From Brevundimonas vitisensis (GTDB taxonomy: Bacteria > Pseudomonadota > Alphaproteobacteria > Caulobacterales > Caulobacteraceae), in the NCBI RefSeq assembly GCF_016656965.1, contig NZ_CP067977.1:1946501-2010500 (forward strand): 64,000 nt of DNA, read 5' to 3'. How positions within the stretch are numbered: the first letter of the stretch is position 1; each line of letters begins with the position of its first letter. The notes beneath the pieces are model-generated. The model worked only from the letters and a program-made list of their open reading frames with translations. It was not told the origin of the DNA and made no database searches. A program made the position numbers and the translations under genes. This document shows, one piece after another, positions 36,766-47,878 of the stretch.

Positions 36766-38316
36766 TCAGGACGCGACCTTGGCGCGGTCCGAGCGGTTCG
36801 TCCAGCGGGCCAGTGCGGCGCGCAGCCGTTCCGGTTCCAGAGGCTTGACCAGGTGATCGTTCATGCCGGCCTCCAGACAGGTGCGGCGGTCCTCGGCAAA
36901 GGCATTGGCGGTCAGGGCCAGGATGGGGGTGTCGTCGCCCGTGGCCCGGATGGCGCGGGTGGCGGCCGGGCCGTCCATGCCCGGCATCCGCATGTCCATC
37001 AGCACCAGATCATAGCGTGCGCGGGCACAGGCGGCGACCGCCTCGTCCCCGGTGGCGGCGGTCTCGACCGCGCAGCCCTCGCGCCGCAACAGGGTCCGGG
37101 CCAAGAGGGCCCCGACCGGATTGTCCTCGACCAGCAGCACGCGCAGGCCGGCGAAGCGAACGGGGGCGACGCGATCATCCTCCATCGCCGGGCCGTTCGT
37201 GCCGGTAGGCACGGCTGCGCCCGCCGCCGCCAGGATGCGCTCGGCCAGGGATTCGCGGCGCAGGGGCTTGATCAGATAGCCTTGGAACCCGGCCGCGCGG
37301 TAAGGCCCGATCAGCTCGCGTTGCGACGGACGCAGCAGGATGATCGCATGGCCCTGTGGTGGTCGGGCGGCCAGGGGGCGTCCCTCTGCGGCGGCCAGGG
37401 CATGGTCGATCAGAACGACGGGGGCGGTCGGCGCCACCTGTCCACCACAGGCCCGGATCTGATCCTCGGCGGCGGCCCGCACGAACGGATCGGGTGACTG
37501 GACCGCGACGGCCTGGCCCAGCAGGGGCCGCGACGGCGGCGCCTCTGCCGCCACGACATCGAAGGTGGCGGTGAAGCCGAAACGGGCCCCCATGCCGCCG
37601 GGCCGGTCGGTCACGGTGACGGCACCGTCCATGGCCTGGGCCAGCCGCCGGACCACTGCCAGCCCCAGCCCTGCCCCGCCAAAGCGGGTGGCGTCGGAGG
37701 CATCGACGTGGCCGAACTCCTCGAAGATCCGCGCCCGCGCCTCGGCCGGAACGCCGGGCCCGGTGTCGTCGACGGTAAAGGTCAGGCGGGCGCGGCCCTC
37801 GTCCGCGGGGCCAGCCGAGACGGCGATCCGCACGCCGCCTTCCTGGGTGAATTTGACGGCGTTTCCGGCCAGGTTGAACAGCACCTGGCGCAGGCGGCCC
37901 TCGTCGGCCAGCACGGTCGGCACATCGGCGGCGACGGACCAGGCGATTTCCAGTCCCCGGTCGTGGGCGCGCGGGCTGAGCAGTTCGGCCACGCCGCGCA
38001 CCAGGGCCTCGATGTCGACGGGGGCGGTGTCGAACTCCAGCTTGCCCGCTTCCAGCCGCGCATAGTCCAGCAGGTCGTTGACCAGCCCCAGCAGATGCTC
38101 GGCCGAGGACTGGGCCGCCTCGGCATAGGCCCGCTGGGCCCCGTCCAGGCGCGTGCGGGACAACAGGCCCAGCATGCCGATCACCCCGTTCAGGGGGGTG
38201 CGCATCTCGTGGCTCATCAGGCGCAGGAACTGCTGTTCGGGCGCGGCCCCGGCGGCTCCCGAGGCGGTCTCGGCGGCGAGGGTCGTCTTGCGGGTCCGGG
38301 TGGGTCGGGAGGCCAT
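36766..38316 (-). CDS. Soluble hybrid histidine kinase with degenerate plus active receiver
   Basis: A 516-residue protein with no membrane segment and no obvious sensor domain. The dimerisation helix starts almost at once, with phospho-His36 in [17 protein letters not shown]. The ATPase domain follows with GNAVKFT, DTGPGVP and [11 protein letters not shown] receiver-like segment (about 255-350) has no clear phospho-Asp. A true receiver (about 380-510) has Asp441 in [13 protein letters not shown] and a final Lys in [10 protein letters not shown]. The ATG at 38316 is preferred to a GTG at 38334. The short N-terminus implies control by partner proteins. Confidence 0.9.
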   Translation of the reverse strand: MASRPTRTRKTTLAAETASGAAGAAPEQQFLRLMSHEMRTPLNGVIGMLGLLSRTRLDGAQRAYAEAAQSSAEHLLGLVNDLLDYARLEAGKLEFDTAPVDIEALVRGVAELLSPRAHDRGLEIAWSVAADVPTVLADEGRLRQVLFNLAGNAVKFTQEGGVRIAVSAGPADEGRARLTFTVDDTGPGVPAEARARIFEEFGHVDASDATRFGGAGLGLAVVRRLAQAMDGAVTVTDRPGGMGARFGFTATFDVVAAEAPPSRPLLGQAVAVQSPDPFVRAAAEDQIRACGGQVAPTAPVVLIDHALAAAEGRPLAARPPQGHAIILLRPSQRELIGPYRAAGFQGYLIKPLRRESLAERILAAAGAAVPTGTNGPAMEDDRVAPVRFAGLRVLLVEDNPVGALLARTLLRREGCAVETAATGDEAVAACARARYDLVLMDMRMPGMDGPAATRAIRATGDDTPILALTANAFAEDRRTCLEAGMNDHLVKPLEPERLRAALARWTNRSDRAKVAS

Positions 38317-38353
38317 GGACCGACCCTGACACAAAGGGGTTAAGGCCGGTTGA

Positions 38354-39934
38354 TCAGAAGGCCGCAGCCCCCAGCCCGGAAGGCATGACTTGCCGATCGA
38401 AATCAGCCTGGGCCCCGACGGTGGTGCGGCGATAGATCAGCGCCTCGGCGATATGACGGCGCAGCACCCCCTCGGACCCATCCAGATCGGCGATGGTGCG
38501 GGCCAGCCGCAGGGTCCGGGTCCAGCCTCGCGCCGTCAGGCCGCCCGCCTCGCCCGCCCGCATCAGCAGGGCCCGGCCCGCCGAGTCGGGGGTGGCGAAC
38601 CGGTCCAGCACATCCCCGCCCGAACGGGCATTCAGGGCCTGGGCCGGGTCGAGGCCAGCGGCGCGGACGCGGTCCTCCTGCATGGCGCGGGCGGCATGGA
38701 CTCTTGCTGCCGCCTCTGCCGTGCCTTCGGACGGAGGCGGCAAAGCCATGTCGGCGGCCGTCACCGGCGGCACCTCGACCGTCAGGTCGATGCGGTCGAA
38801 CAGGGGCCCCGAAATCCGGTTCTGATAGTCGCGCTGGCACCGGGGGGCCTTGCCGCAGGCGCCGCGCCCGGCACCGCCCAGACCACAGCGACAAGGATTC
38901 ATCGCCGCCACCAGCTGGAACCGCGCCGGATAGCGGATGTGGGCATTGGCGCGGGCCACTACGATTTCGCCCGTCTCCAGCGGCTGGCGCAAGGAATCCA
39001 GCGCCTGCGCCGAATATTCCGGCAGTTCGTCCAGAAACAGCACGCCATTGTGGGCAAGGGAGGCCTCGCCCGGCTTGGCGCGCGTGCCGCCGCCGGTCAG
39101 GGCGGCCATGGAGGCGGAATGGTGCGGACTGCGGAAGGGCCGGTCGCGGGTCAGGGCCCCGCGCTCGATCAGCCCGGCCACTGACCAGACCATGGAGGTC
39201 TCCAGCAGCTCCTGCGGCGTCAGCGGCGGCAACAGGCCAGGCAGGCGCTGGGCCATCATCGACTTGCCTGATCCGGGCGGCCCCACGAACAGCAGATTGT
39301 GGCCCCCGGCGGCCGCGATCTCCAGCGCCCGCTTGGCGCTTTCCTGGCCCTTGACCTCGCGCAGGTCGGGCACGGCGCCGCCTGACCGGATCGGGCCCGG
39401 CTCGGGCGCGCGCAGCACCTGGGTGCCCTTGAAATGATTGATCAGTCCGATCAGAGAGCGCGGGGCCAGGATGGACACATCCCCGGCCCAGGCCGCCTCG
39501 GGCCCATTGATCTCGGGACAGATCAGACCCAGCCCCATGGAGGCCGCCGCCACCGCGGCCGGCAGGGTGCCGCCCACCGCCGCGATCTGACCGTCCAGGC
39601 CCAGTTCCCCGACCGCCGCCCAGCCGTCCAGGGCATCGGGGGCGATCACCCCCATGGCCGCCAACAGGGACAGGGCGATGGGCAGGTCGAAATGACTGCC
39701 CTCCTTCCTCTGATCGGCCGGGGCCAGATTGGCGATGATCCGGCGCGGCGGCAGGGCCAGGCCGATGCCCGCAAAGGCACCGTGCACCCGCTCGCGGCTC
39801 TCGGCCACCGCCTTGTCCGGCAGGCCGACGATGGTGAAACTGGTCTGGCCGGTACCGCCGACCAGCTGGACCTCGACGTCCACGCGCCGGGCGTCCACCC
39901 CATCGAACGCCACCGTCACCACCCGCGCGACCAT
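38354..39934 (-). CDS. comM: YifB/ComM-family Mg-chelatase-like AAA+ ATPase
   Basis: A 526-residue protein related to ComM, the hexameric helicase that aids branch migration in natural transformation. A Lon-protease-like N-terminal domain (VDVEVQLVGGTGQTSFTIVG, NLAPADQRKEGSHFDLPIAL) precedes the Mg-chelatase AAA+ core: Walker A VGPPGSGKSMMAQRLPG, Walker B NGVLFLDELPEY, and CRCGLGGAGRGACGKAPRC, a cysteine cluster. The ATG at 39934 has GGAGGGACGG upstream; longer in-frame reading to 40087 overlaps the divergent rarD gene and is unlikely. Confidence 0.94.
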   Translation of the reverse strand: MVARVVTVAFDGVDARRVDVEVQLVGGTGQTSFTIVGLPDKAVAESRERVHGAFAGIGLALPPRRIIANLAPADQRKEGSHFDLPIALSLLAAMGVIAPDALDGWAAVGELGLDGQIAAVGGTLPAAVAAASMGLGLICPEINGPEAAWAGDVSILAPRSLIGLINHFKGTQVLRAPEPGPIRSGGAVPDLREVKGQESAKRALEIAAAGGHNLLFVGPPGSGKSMMAQRLPGLLPPLTPQELLETSMVWSVAGLIERGALTRDRPFRSPHHSASMAALTGGGTRAKPGEASLAHNGVLFLDELPEYSAQALDSLRQPLETGEIVVARANAHIRYPARFQLVAAMNPCRCGLGGAGRGACGKAPRCQRDYQNRISGPLFDRIDLTVEVPPVTAADMALPPPSEGTAEAAARVHAARAMQEDRVRAAGLDPAQALNARSGGDVLDRFATPDSAGRALLMRAGEAGGLTARGWTRTLRLARTIADLDGSEGVLRRHIAEALIYRRTTVGAQADFDRQVMPSGLGAAAF

Positions 39935-40050
39935 CCGTCCCTCCGCCCTTACCGAGTGGAACAAATCACGAACTCTGTTCGATGACAAGCCGCGTCCGAT
40001 ATCCGCCGTCCAGCGCTTGTTCCTGCGGGTGAAAGGCCCCAGATGCGGCG

Positions 40051-40989
40051 ATGACGTCCTCCTCGCCTGCCGTTTCTCCTGCCGCACCCGATCGCACCGC
40101 CCTGATGGCGGCGGTGGGGTGTTATGTGATGTGGGGGTTCATGCCCCTGTTGTTCATGGGGATGGCGGGGGCCGCGTTCACGGCGGCCGAGATCCTGTCG
40201 CACCGGGCGCTGTGGTCGGTGCTGTTCGCGGCAGGGCTGGTGCTGCTGGCCGGGCAGTCGGCCCAGGTGCGGACCGTTCTGGCCCAGCCGCGCAACCTGG
40301 CCTGGCTGGCGCTGTCGACCGCCCTGATCGCGACCAACTGGGGCCTGTATGTCTGGGCCACGACCCATCATGCGACGCTGGAGGCCAGCCTCGGCTATTA
40401 CATCAACCCGCTGCTGAACATGATCGTCGGCCTGTGGCTGTTCCGCGAGCGGATCGACCGCTGGGGCTGGGTGGCGATCGGGCTGGCGGCGGTGGGGGTG
40501 GCGATCCAGGCCCTGGCCCTGGGACGGCCGCCGTGGATTTCCCTGGCCCTGGCCTTCAGCTTTGGCGCTTACGGCGTGATCCGCAAGCGGGTGGCGGTCG
40601 AGGCCCAGCCCGGCCTGCTGATCGAATGTCTGATGCTGCTGCCGTTTGGCCTGGCCTATGTGCTGTGGCTGCAGATGGCGGGACAGGGGCATGGGTTTGC
40701 CTCGCCGTCCGGTTTCGCCTGGGGCCTGTTCAGCGGTCTGGCGACGGTGCTGCCGCTGGCCCTGTTCGCCTGGTCGGCTCGGCGGTTGCCCCTGTCGACG
40801 ATCGGCTTCGTCCAGTTCCTGGCCCCGACGCTGCAGTTCGCGATCGGGGTGGCGACGGGCGAGGCCTTTACCCTGCTGCGCGGGCTGTCGTTCGGCTTCA
40901 TCTGGCTGGGCGCGGCGGTCTTTGCCCTGGCCGCCTGGTACCGGGTGCGTGCGGCCCAGGTGGCGATGCGGGCGGCTGAACCGATCTAG
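40051..40989 (+). CDS. rarD: RarD-type EamA transporter
   Basis: A 312-residue inner-membrane protein with ten predicted helices. AVGCYVMWGFMPLLFMGMAG and EILSHRALWSVLF identify the RarD branch of EamA/DMT permeases. TNWGLYVWATTHHATLEASL and GYYINPLLNMIVGLWLF are also typical. The substrate is unknown; RarD was linked to chloramphenicol sensitivity in other species. Its end overlaps the convergent hydrolase gene by four bases. Confidence 0.92.
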   Translation: MTSSSPAVSPAAPDRTALMAAVGCYVMWGFMPLLFMGMAGAAFTAAEILSHRALWSVLFAAGLVLLAGQSAQVRTVLAQPRNLAWLALSTALIATNWGLYVWATTHHATLEASLGYYINPLLNMIVGLWLFRERIDRWGWVAIGLAAVGVAIQALALGRPPWISLALAFSFGAYGVIRKRVAVEAQPGLLIECLMLLPFGLAYVLWLQMAGQGHGFASPSGFAWGLFSGLATVLPLALFAWSARRLPLSTIGFVQFLAPTLQFAIGVATGEAFTLLRGLSFGFIWLGAAVFALAAWYRVRAAQVAMRAAEPI

Positions 40990-42137
40990 AGGGCGGCGTA
41001 CAGGGCCTCGATCAGGCGCAGCGAGCGGGGGTCGCCCATCAGGTGCGGCGACTGCCGGTTCATGACATAGGCGGCCGAGACCCCGCGCGCCGGGTCGGCG
41101 AAGGCACAGCTGCCGCCCCACCCGGCGTGGCCCACGGTCTCGGGATTGGGGCCAAAGATGCCGCGCCCCTTGTTCCGCATGAAGCCCGCCGCCCAGCTCA
41201 TGACGAAGGGCACGACCCGGTCCTGGCCATGGATGCGCTCGCGGGTCGCCTGATGCAGGACACTGGGCGACAGGACCGTGCGGCCGTCCAGAACCCCGCC
41301 CATGGACATGACCGACATCAGCCGCGCCAGACCCAGGGCCGTGCCGTGCAGATTGGCGGAAGGGATTTCCATCGTTCGCCATTCGACCGAGCCGCGACCG
41401 CCCGGCGACGACCCCCGGTCCAGGAAGGCGGCCCGCTTCACATCGTCGATGACGCCCAGGTCCGGGGCGGCGGAGGGCTTGCGCATCTGGGCCACGCGGT
41501 GGTGCTCGGCTTCCGGCAGGCCGATCCACAGGTCCAGGTCGTGGGTCAGGGCGAAATCCTGACGCAGGGCCTGGCCCATGCTGCGCCCCTCGACGAGGCG
41601 GAACAGCTCGCCCGCCAGATAGCCGATGGTGATGGGGTGATAGCCCGACGCCGTGCCCGGCTCCCACATCGGGGCCTGGGCGGCCAGCCGTTCCAGCACG
41701 GCGGGCGGATCGAACCACAGTTCCGGCGGCACCGCCTCGGCAAAGCCGGGCAGACCGGCCTGGTGGCTCATCATTTGGCCGACGGTGACCCGGTCCTTGC
41801 CCGCTTGGCCAAAGGCTGGCCACAGGTCCGCGACCCGCTCCTCATAGGCCAGCTTGCCGCGCTCGACCGCCGCGGCCATCAGCAGGGCCATGATCGCCTT
41901 GCCGGTCGAGAAAACGGGCACCAGGGTGTCGGCGGCAAAGGGTCGGGTCCGGCCCGTGTCGGCATGACCGGCCCACAGGTCGATGACGGGCTCGCCCGCG
42001 ATGCAGACGCTGAAGCGCGCGCCCACCTCGTTCAGCCCCTCGGGCGCATCGGTGAAGTTGGCGGCGAAGGCGTCGCGCACCCGGGCGAAGCGCTCGGGGC
42101 AGAAGCCGTGGATGTCGGGCAGGGAAGAACCGGTCAT
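40986..42137 (-). CDS. Serine hydrolase of the beta-lactamase/EstB family
   Basis: A 383-residue cytoplasmic protein (no signal peptide). The nucleophile motif SxxK is Ser77-Thr-Gly-Lys80 in LVPVFSTGKAIMAL, and LWAGHADTGRTRPF precedes it, as in class C-like esterases such as EstB. QATRERIHGQDRVVPFVMSW and GHAGWGGSCAFADPARGVSA supply the C-terminal HxG-like motif (HAG). Esterase activity is more likely than antibiotic hydrolysis. Its start overlaps the stop of the flavoprotein gene by four bases, so the two are cotranscribed. Confidence 0.9.
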   Translation of the reverse strand: MTGSSLPDIHGFCPERFARVRDAFAANFTDAPEGLNEVGARFSVCIAGEPVIDLWAGHADTGRTRPFAADTLVPVFSTGKAIMALLMAAAVERGKLAYEERVADLWPAFGQAGKDRVTVGQMMSHQAGLPGFAEAVPPELWFDPPAVLERLAAQAPMWEPGTASGYHPITIGYLAGELFRLVEGRSMGQALRQDFALTHDLDLWIGLPEAEHHRVAQMRKPSAAPDLGVIDDVKRAAFLDRGSSPGGRGSVEWRTMEIPSANLHGTALGLARLMSVMSMGGVLDGRTVLSPSVLHQATRERIHGQDRVVPFVMSWAAGFMRNKGRGIFGPNPETVGHAGWGGSCAFADPARGVSAAYVMNRQSPHLMGDPRSLRLIEALYAAL

Positions 42138-43369
42138 CCCGGCGTCTTAACCATGGTTTGTGACGCCATCCACCCTGCAAGGGTCCGTGCGGCCACGACG
42201 CCGGACGCCATGTCTGCCTGCAACAGATAGCCGCCGGTCGGTGCCTCCCAGTCCAGCATCTCTCCGGCGACGACCACGCCGGGAAGGGCGTTCAGCATCA
42301 GGCCGGCATCGACGGCCTCCAGCCGCACCCCGCCCGCGCTGGATATGGCGCGGTCCAAGCCCTGGACCCCCGTCACCTTCAGCCGCACCGCCTTGATCCG
42401 CCGTGCCAGCTTGTCCGGGCCGGTCGGCAGATCGCCCGGAATCTCGCGCAGCACGCCGACGGCCACCGGCGACAGGCCAGCGGCTTTGCGCAACCAGTTG
42501 GTGGCGCTGTCCTTGCCGCGCGGTCGCGAAAGGCGCTCGGCCAGGGCTTCGATCGTCAGATCGGGCCGCAGGTCCAGGACCAGGGTCGTCGACCCCTCTT
42601 GCGCCACCGCCTCGCGCACAGCGGCCGACAGGGCATAGACGGCCCCGCCCTCCAGCCCATAACGGGTGACCATGGCTTCGCCCCGCACGGTGATTTCGTC
42701 GTGGGTCAGGGCGACGGGCTTCAGCGGCTGTCCGGCGAACCGGTCCGCCAGGATGTCGGACCAGGTGACGTCCACGCCCATGTTGGCCGGCCGCAGGGGC
42801 GACAAGGCCACCCCTTGTGCCTCCAGCATCGCGGTCCAGCCGCCGTCCGATCCCAGACGCGGCCAGCTGGCACCGCCCATAGCCAGGACCACGCCCCCCG
42901 GCCGCTCCGTGCGCTCGCCCTCAGGCGTGCGGAAGGTCAGCGCCCCGTCCGCCATACCGATCAGGCGCGAGCGGGTGCGGATCTGCACCCCCAGCCCCTC
43001 CAGCCGCCCCAGCCAGGCCCGCAGCAGGGGCGAGGCCTTCATGGCGCGGGGAAAGACCCGGCCGCTGGAGCCGGTAAAGGTCGGCTGGCCCAGCCCCTCG
43101 GCCCAGGCGATCAGGTCGGCGGCGGAAAACGCCTCCAGCCACCCGGCCACGACCGGGGCCGCCGCGCCATAGCGGCCGGTGAAGGCCTCCACCGGTTCCG
43201 AATGCGTCAGGTTCAGCCCGCCGCGCCCGGCCATCAGCAGCTTTCGCCCGACCGAGGGCATGTGGTCGTGCACCACCACGGCGATGCCCGCCGTGGCCAG
43301 AACTTCGGCCGCCATCAGGCCCGCCGGACCGGCGCCGACGACATGAACGGTGTGGGGTGTCTGATCCAT
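42134..43369 (-). CDS. TIGR03862-type HI0933-family flavoprotein
   Basis: A 411-residue FAD enzyme. The N-terminal dinucleotide motif VHVVGAGPAGLMAAEVLATA is followed by VGRKLLMAGRGGLNLTHSEP and VLAMGGASWPRLGSDGGW; the C-terminus has VVAGEMLDWEAPTGGYLLQA. This matches the TIGR03862 subgroup of HI0933/BaiN-like proteins. A more distant relative is at 18275-19498. The ATG at 43369 starts right at the Rossmann fold. Substrate unknown; operon with the downstream serine hydrolase. Confidence 0.9.
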   Translation of the reverse strand: MDQTPHTVHVVGAGPAGLMAAEVLATAGIAVVVHDHMPSVGRKLLMAGRGGLNLTHSEPVEAFTGRYGAAAPVVAGWLEAFSAADLIAWAEGLGQPTFTGSSGRVFPRAMKASPLLRAWLGRLEGLGVQIRTRSRLIGMADGALTFRTPEGERTERPGGVVLAMGGASWPRLGSDGGWTAMLEAQGVALSPLRPANMGVDVTWSDILADRFAGQPLKPVALTHDEITVRGEAMVTRYGLEGGAVYALSAAVREAVAQEGSTTLVLDLRPDLTIEALAERLSRPRGKDSATNWLRKAAGLSPVAVGVLREIPGDLPTGPDKLARRIKAVRLKVTGVQGLDRAISSAGGVRLEAVDAGLMLNALPGVVVAGEMLDWEAPTGGYLLQADMASGVVAARTLAGWMASQTMVKTPG

Positions 43370-43417
43370 GGCCCTTCCTAGACCGGAACGTCCGCGCACG
43401 GCATACGCTTTGTCCCC

Positions 43418-43900
43418 ATGAGCGTTGCCTTTACCCGCGAGGAAGACCTGGAGGCCACGGCCGCCGATCTGGTCGACCGTCCGATATCGCCCCATCCGAA
43501 CCTGGTCACACCCGAGGGCCTGGCCGCGATCGAGGCCGCCCTGGCCAGCGCCCGCGCCGCCTATTCCGCCGCCCAGACCAGCGGTTCGATCGAGACGGAC
43601 CGCACCGCCATGGCCCGCGCGACGCGGGATCTGCGCTACTGGTCCGCGCGCCGCGCCTCGGCCCAGCTGGTCCCGCCGCAGGCCGCGCCCGGCGAAACCG
43701 TGCGCTTCGGCGACACCGTGACCCTGGAACGCGAGGATGGCCGCATCCAGTCCTGGACCCTGGTCGGCGAGGACGAATCCGATCCTGCGGCTGGCAAGGT
43801 CGCCTATGTCTCCCCCCTCGCCCAGGCGGTCCTCGGCCGCCGCCTCGGCGATGAGGTCACCGTGGCGGGGAGAACGGTCGAGATCGTGGGGATCGGGTGA
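43418..43900 (+). CDS. GreA/GreB-like transcription elongation factor family protein
   Basis: A 160-residue protein with the two-part Gre layout. The N-terminal helical hairpin (VTPEGLAAIEAALASARAAY to TRDLRYWSARRASAQLVPP) would enter the RNA polymerase secondary channel. The C-terminal FKBP-like domain (TVRFGDTVTLEREDGRIQSW, ESDPAAGKVAYVSPLAQAVL, GRRLGDEVTVAGRTVEIVGI) binds the polymerase. It is divergent from housekeeping GreA, so whether it stimulates cleavage or inhibits like Gfh1 is open. It is the last high-GC gene before the restriction-modification island. Confidence 0.85.
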   Translation: MSVAFTREEDLEATAADLVDRPISPHPNLVTPEGLAAIEAALASARAAYSAAQTSGSIETDRTAMARATRDLRYWSARRASAQLVPPQAAPGETVRFGDTVTLEREDGRIQSWTLVGEDESDPAAGKVAYVSPLAQAVLGRRLGDEVTVAGRTVEIVGIG

Positions 43901-44083
43901 GGGGGGCTGGGAGGTGTTAGCGGTCGGGGAATGGCCGACTAAAGACGCTGCTGTTCTCGCCTAACTAAGCTAAACACATCTAAGATAGACGCCCAAATTT
44001 TTTGACAACCCAAAGTAGGCCTCGCCTTGACAGGCAACTCAATGTTCGCTTTTTGTTTCTAGCGATTCGGCTGATGGTGACTC
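43901..44083. other. Left junction of the low-GC island
   Basis: Composition shifts sharply from about 43940 onward, with AT-rich runs such as AAATTTTTTGACAACCC and GCTTTTTGTTTC. Two TTGACA-like boxes are present (near 44001 and 44028), but no good -10 partner. No flanking direct repeat or integrase is seen. Confidence 0.5.
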
Positions 44084-45151
44084 ATGACTCTACGCCTCAT
44101 AGATCTCTTCAGCGGAGCTGGCGGCATGAGCCTCGGCTTCTCGGACCCGCGCTTCTGCGGGGGATTCGAAACCGTGTTGGCGATCGACAACGATGCGGCA
44201 GCGGTGAAGACTCATGAACTCAATTTCCCCGGCCGATCCGTTCGGGCGAACATTGAGGAATGGTTGCTGACTGAAGAGGTCCCTCAAGCTGATGTGGTCA
44301 TCGGGGGGCCGCCTTGTCAGGGGTTCAGCCTGCTCAACAAGAAGCGCGACGGTGACGCGCGCCGAGCGCTTTGGGAGCCGTTTATCGAAATCGCCGAACG
44401 ATCCGGAGCCCGGGTTTTCGTCATGGAGAACGTCGCCGAGCTCTACCGCTCTCCAGAACGCGAGTTGATTGAAAAGAAGGCTCAGCAGCACGGGTTCATG
44501 ACCCAAGCCGCTATCGTGAACGCGGCCGATTACGGCGCGCCTCAGACGCGCAAGAGAACGATCATCTTGGGCTGGCGAGAAGCATTCAATCTGCCGTCGT
44601 TTCCTCCGCTGGCGTCACACGCGGATCCGAAGTTGAAGTTAAACTTGCCTCGCTGGCGCACGGTGCGCGACGTCATAGCGGATTTGCCGTTGGAAACGAT
44701 CGGGACCGAAATCGGGTCGAAGCCCAAGCTCGATCTCCATTTCGGTCGGACGCCGACGGACAAAAGCATGGAGCGCTATCGCGCCGTTCCGCCTGGCGGT
44801 AATCGCTTCGATCTTCTGGCCAACCGTCCCGACATCACGCCGGACTGCTGGGTTCGCAAGACGAGCGGGGGCACCGATCTTTTCGGACGCCTGTGGTGGG
44901 ATCGACCGTCGGTAACGATCCGGACCGAGTTCTACAAACCCGAAAAGGGCCGCTACCTTCACCCGGAGGCGCACCGACCGATCAGCCACCGAGAAGCCGC
45001 GCGCTTGATGGGCTTCCCGGATGACTTCAAGTTTTACGGGACAAAGGTCGAGGTGGCGCGGCAGATCGGGAATGCGGTGCCGCCGCATTTGGCAGGGGCT
45101 CTCGGAGGTGTCGTCCGCTCAATCCTCGAGCCTAGGGCGATTGCTGCCTAG
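44084..45151 (+). CDS. DNA (cytosine-5-)-methyltransferase
   Basis: A 355-residue C5-cytosine methyltransferase. Conserved motifs are I (LIDLFSGAGGMSLGF), IV with the catalytic Cys78 (GGPPCQGFS), VI (MENV), VIII (QTRKRTI) and X (ARQIGNAVPPHLAGAL). The variable target-recognition region lies between about residues 185 and 290. It methylates the recognition site of the adjacent NaeI-type endonuclease; if the endonuclease keeps NaeI specificity this would be GCCGGC. Composition is lower in GC than the chromosome around it. A 45-base gap separates it from the nuclease gene. Confidence 0.95.
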   Translation: MTLRLIDLFSGAGGMSLGFSDPRFCGGFETVLAIDNDAAAVKTHELNFPGRSVRANIEEWLLTEEVPQADVVIGGPPCQGFSLLNKKRDGDARRALWEPFIEIAERSGARVFVMENVAELYRSPERELIEKKAQQHGFMTQAAIVNAADYGAPQTRKRTIILGWREAFNLPSFPPLASHADPKLKLNLPRWRTVRDVIADLPLETIGTEIGSKPKLDLHFGRTPTDKSMERYRAVPPGGNRFDLLANRPDITPDCWVRKTSGGTDLFGRLWWDRPSVTIRTEFYKPEKGRYLHPEAHRPISHREAARLMGFPDDFKFYGTKVEVARQIGNAVPPHLAGALGGVVRSILEPRAIAA

Positions 45152-45196
45152 CGGTCAGTAAGGAAATCCTCATTAAGAGGTCGGCAACTTCGCACA

Positions 45197-46081
45197 ATGC
45201 GAAAGCTGCCTCTTTCATCCGTTGTCCTTGGACACGAGGATTTCGAACGGCTCGAAATCATCGAGAACGAAATTAGGGCTCGTGTTGGCGACAGACCTGA
45301 GCAGGTCTTCACCGACCTTATCGTAGAAGCGGTCGAGTTTGTCCTCGATCCCGTCCGTACGGGGCGGACGGAGATCCGAGAACTCGACAACGTCGAGAAG
45401 ACCTTCATTGGCTTGAAGGTCGAGCATTTCCTTCGTGATCTCTTCGACGCTCCAAAAGGTCTGCGAGATTTGGTTCTCGCTGGCCAGGATGTTGATGTCA
45501 AAACGACGGTAAGCAAATCGTGGAGTTGGATGATTCCACCGGAAACATTCCGCGATGAGGAACCCGTTTTGTTGGTTGCTGCCGACGAGACTGCACGTAA
45601 GGCTTGGATTGGCCTACTCGTCGCTCGCCAAATCTATTTGGGCGCTCCAAACAGAGATGGAAAGAAGAGCATCCTCTCGTCGTCCTACAAACACATTCGT
45701 TGGATCGCTACCGGAGTGGACTGGCCTCCAAACCGCTGGGAGCACATCGACATAGCCAGATTTCGCGAACTGCGCTCAATCAAAGGGGGCACTGTACGGG
45801 CCGCCAAATTTTTTGAGGAAAATCTCCGGCGGGTAATCGACAGACGGGTGCTGCTGGCGCTGCTTTTCGACCAGAAAGATCCGATGAAGAGGCTCCGAGA
45901 GAACGGTGGCGCACCCGACATCCTACTGCCAAAAGGAATCAGGCTGCTGTCGGGCACCTTCAACGCTCCAACCCTCTCAAAGCTCGGCTTCTGCGTCACG
46001 TCGGAAGAATTCGTAGCAATCCTCCCCACTACCGACACTGAGTTGGCACTGCTCAATACGGCGGCACCTGAGGGCGGATAG
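45197..46081 (+). CDS. NaeI-type type II restriction endonuclease
   Basis: A 294-residue endonuclease of the NaeI family. The N-terminal half is the MutH-like nuclease domain: KTFIGLKVEHFLRDLFDAPK, then DLVLAGQDVDVKTTVSKSWS. Glu76, Asp91, Asp100 and Lys102 have nearly the same spacing as the NaeI catalytic set (Glu70, Asp86, Asp95, Lys97 as I recall it). WMIPPETF and GAPNRDGKKSILSSS also match. The C-terminal half (about 170-294) corresponds to the DNA-binding topo-like domain that makes NaeI need a second site; KGGTVRAAKFFEENLRRVID and DPMKRLRENGGAPD fit. Composition near 45250 is about 50% GC. Confidence 0.88.
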   Translation: MRKLPLSSVVLGHEDFERLEIIENEIRARVGDRPEQVFTDLIVEAVEFVLDPVRTGRTEIRELDNVEKTFIGLKVEHFLRDLFDAPKGLRDLVLAGQDVDVKTTVSKSWSWMIPPETFRDEEPVLLVAADETARKAWIGLLVARQIYLGAPNRDGKKSILSSSYKHIRWIATGVDWPPNRWEHIDIARFRELRSIKGGTVRAAKFFEENLRRVIDRRVLLALLFDQKDPMKRLRENGGAPDILLPKGIRLLSGTFNAPTLSKLGFCVTSEEFVAILPTTDTELALLNTAAPEGG

Positions 46082-46111
46082 TTCCGATCGGGGATGAGAC
46101 TCCTGGTGAGC

Positions 46112-46150
46112 AAAAAGGGCGGGCCCGTTGCCGGACCCGCCCTCCTGTTT
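46112..46150. terminator. Bidirectional terminator between NaeI-type gene and groEL
   Basis: GGGCGGGcCCG-TTGC-CGGaCCCGCCC is flanked by CAAAAAG on the left (a U-run for the minus strand) and CCTGTTTT on the right. It can serve both convergent transcripts. Confidence 0.85.
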
Positions 46151-46176
46151 TCAGCCGGTGTGACTGAGCGTCGGAC

Positions 46177-47850
<1,674 letters not shown>

Positions 47851-47878
47851 TCAGGGAAAAGAGGATCGACGCAGCGGC

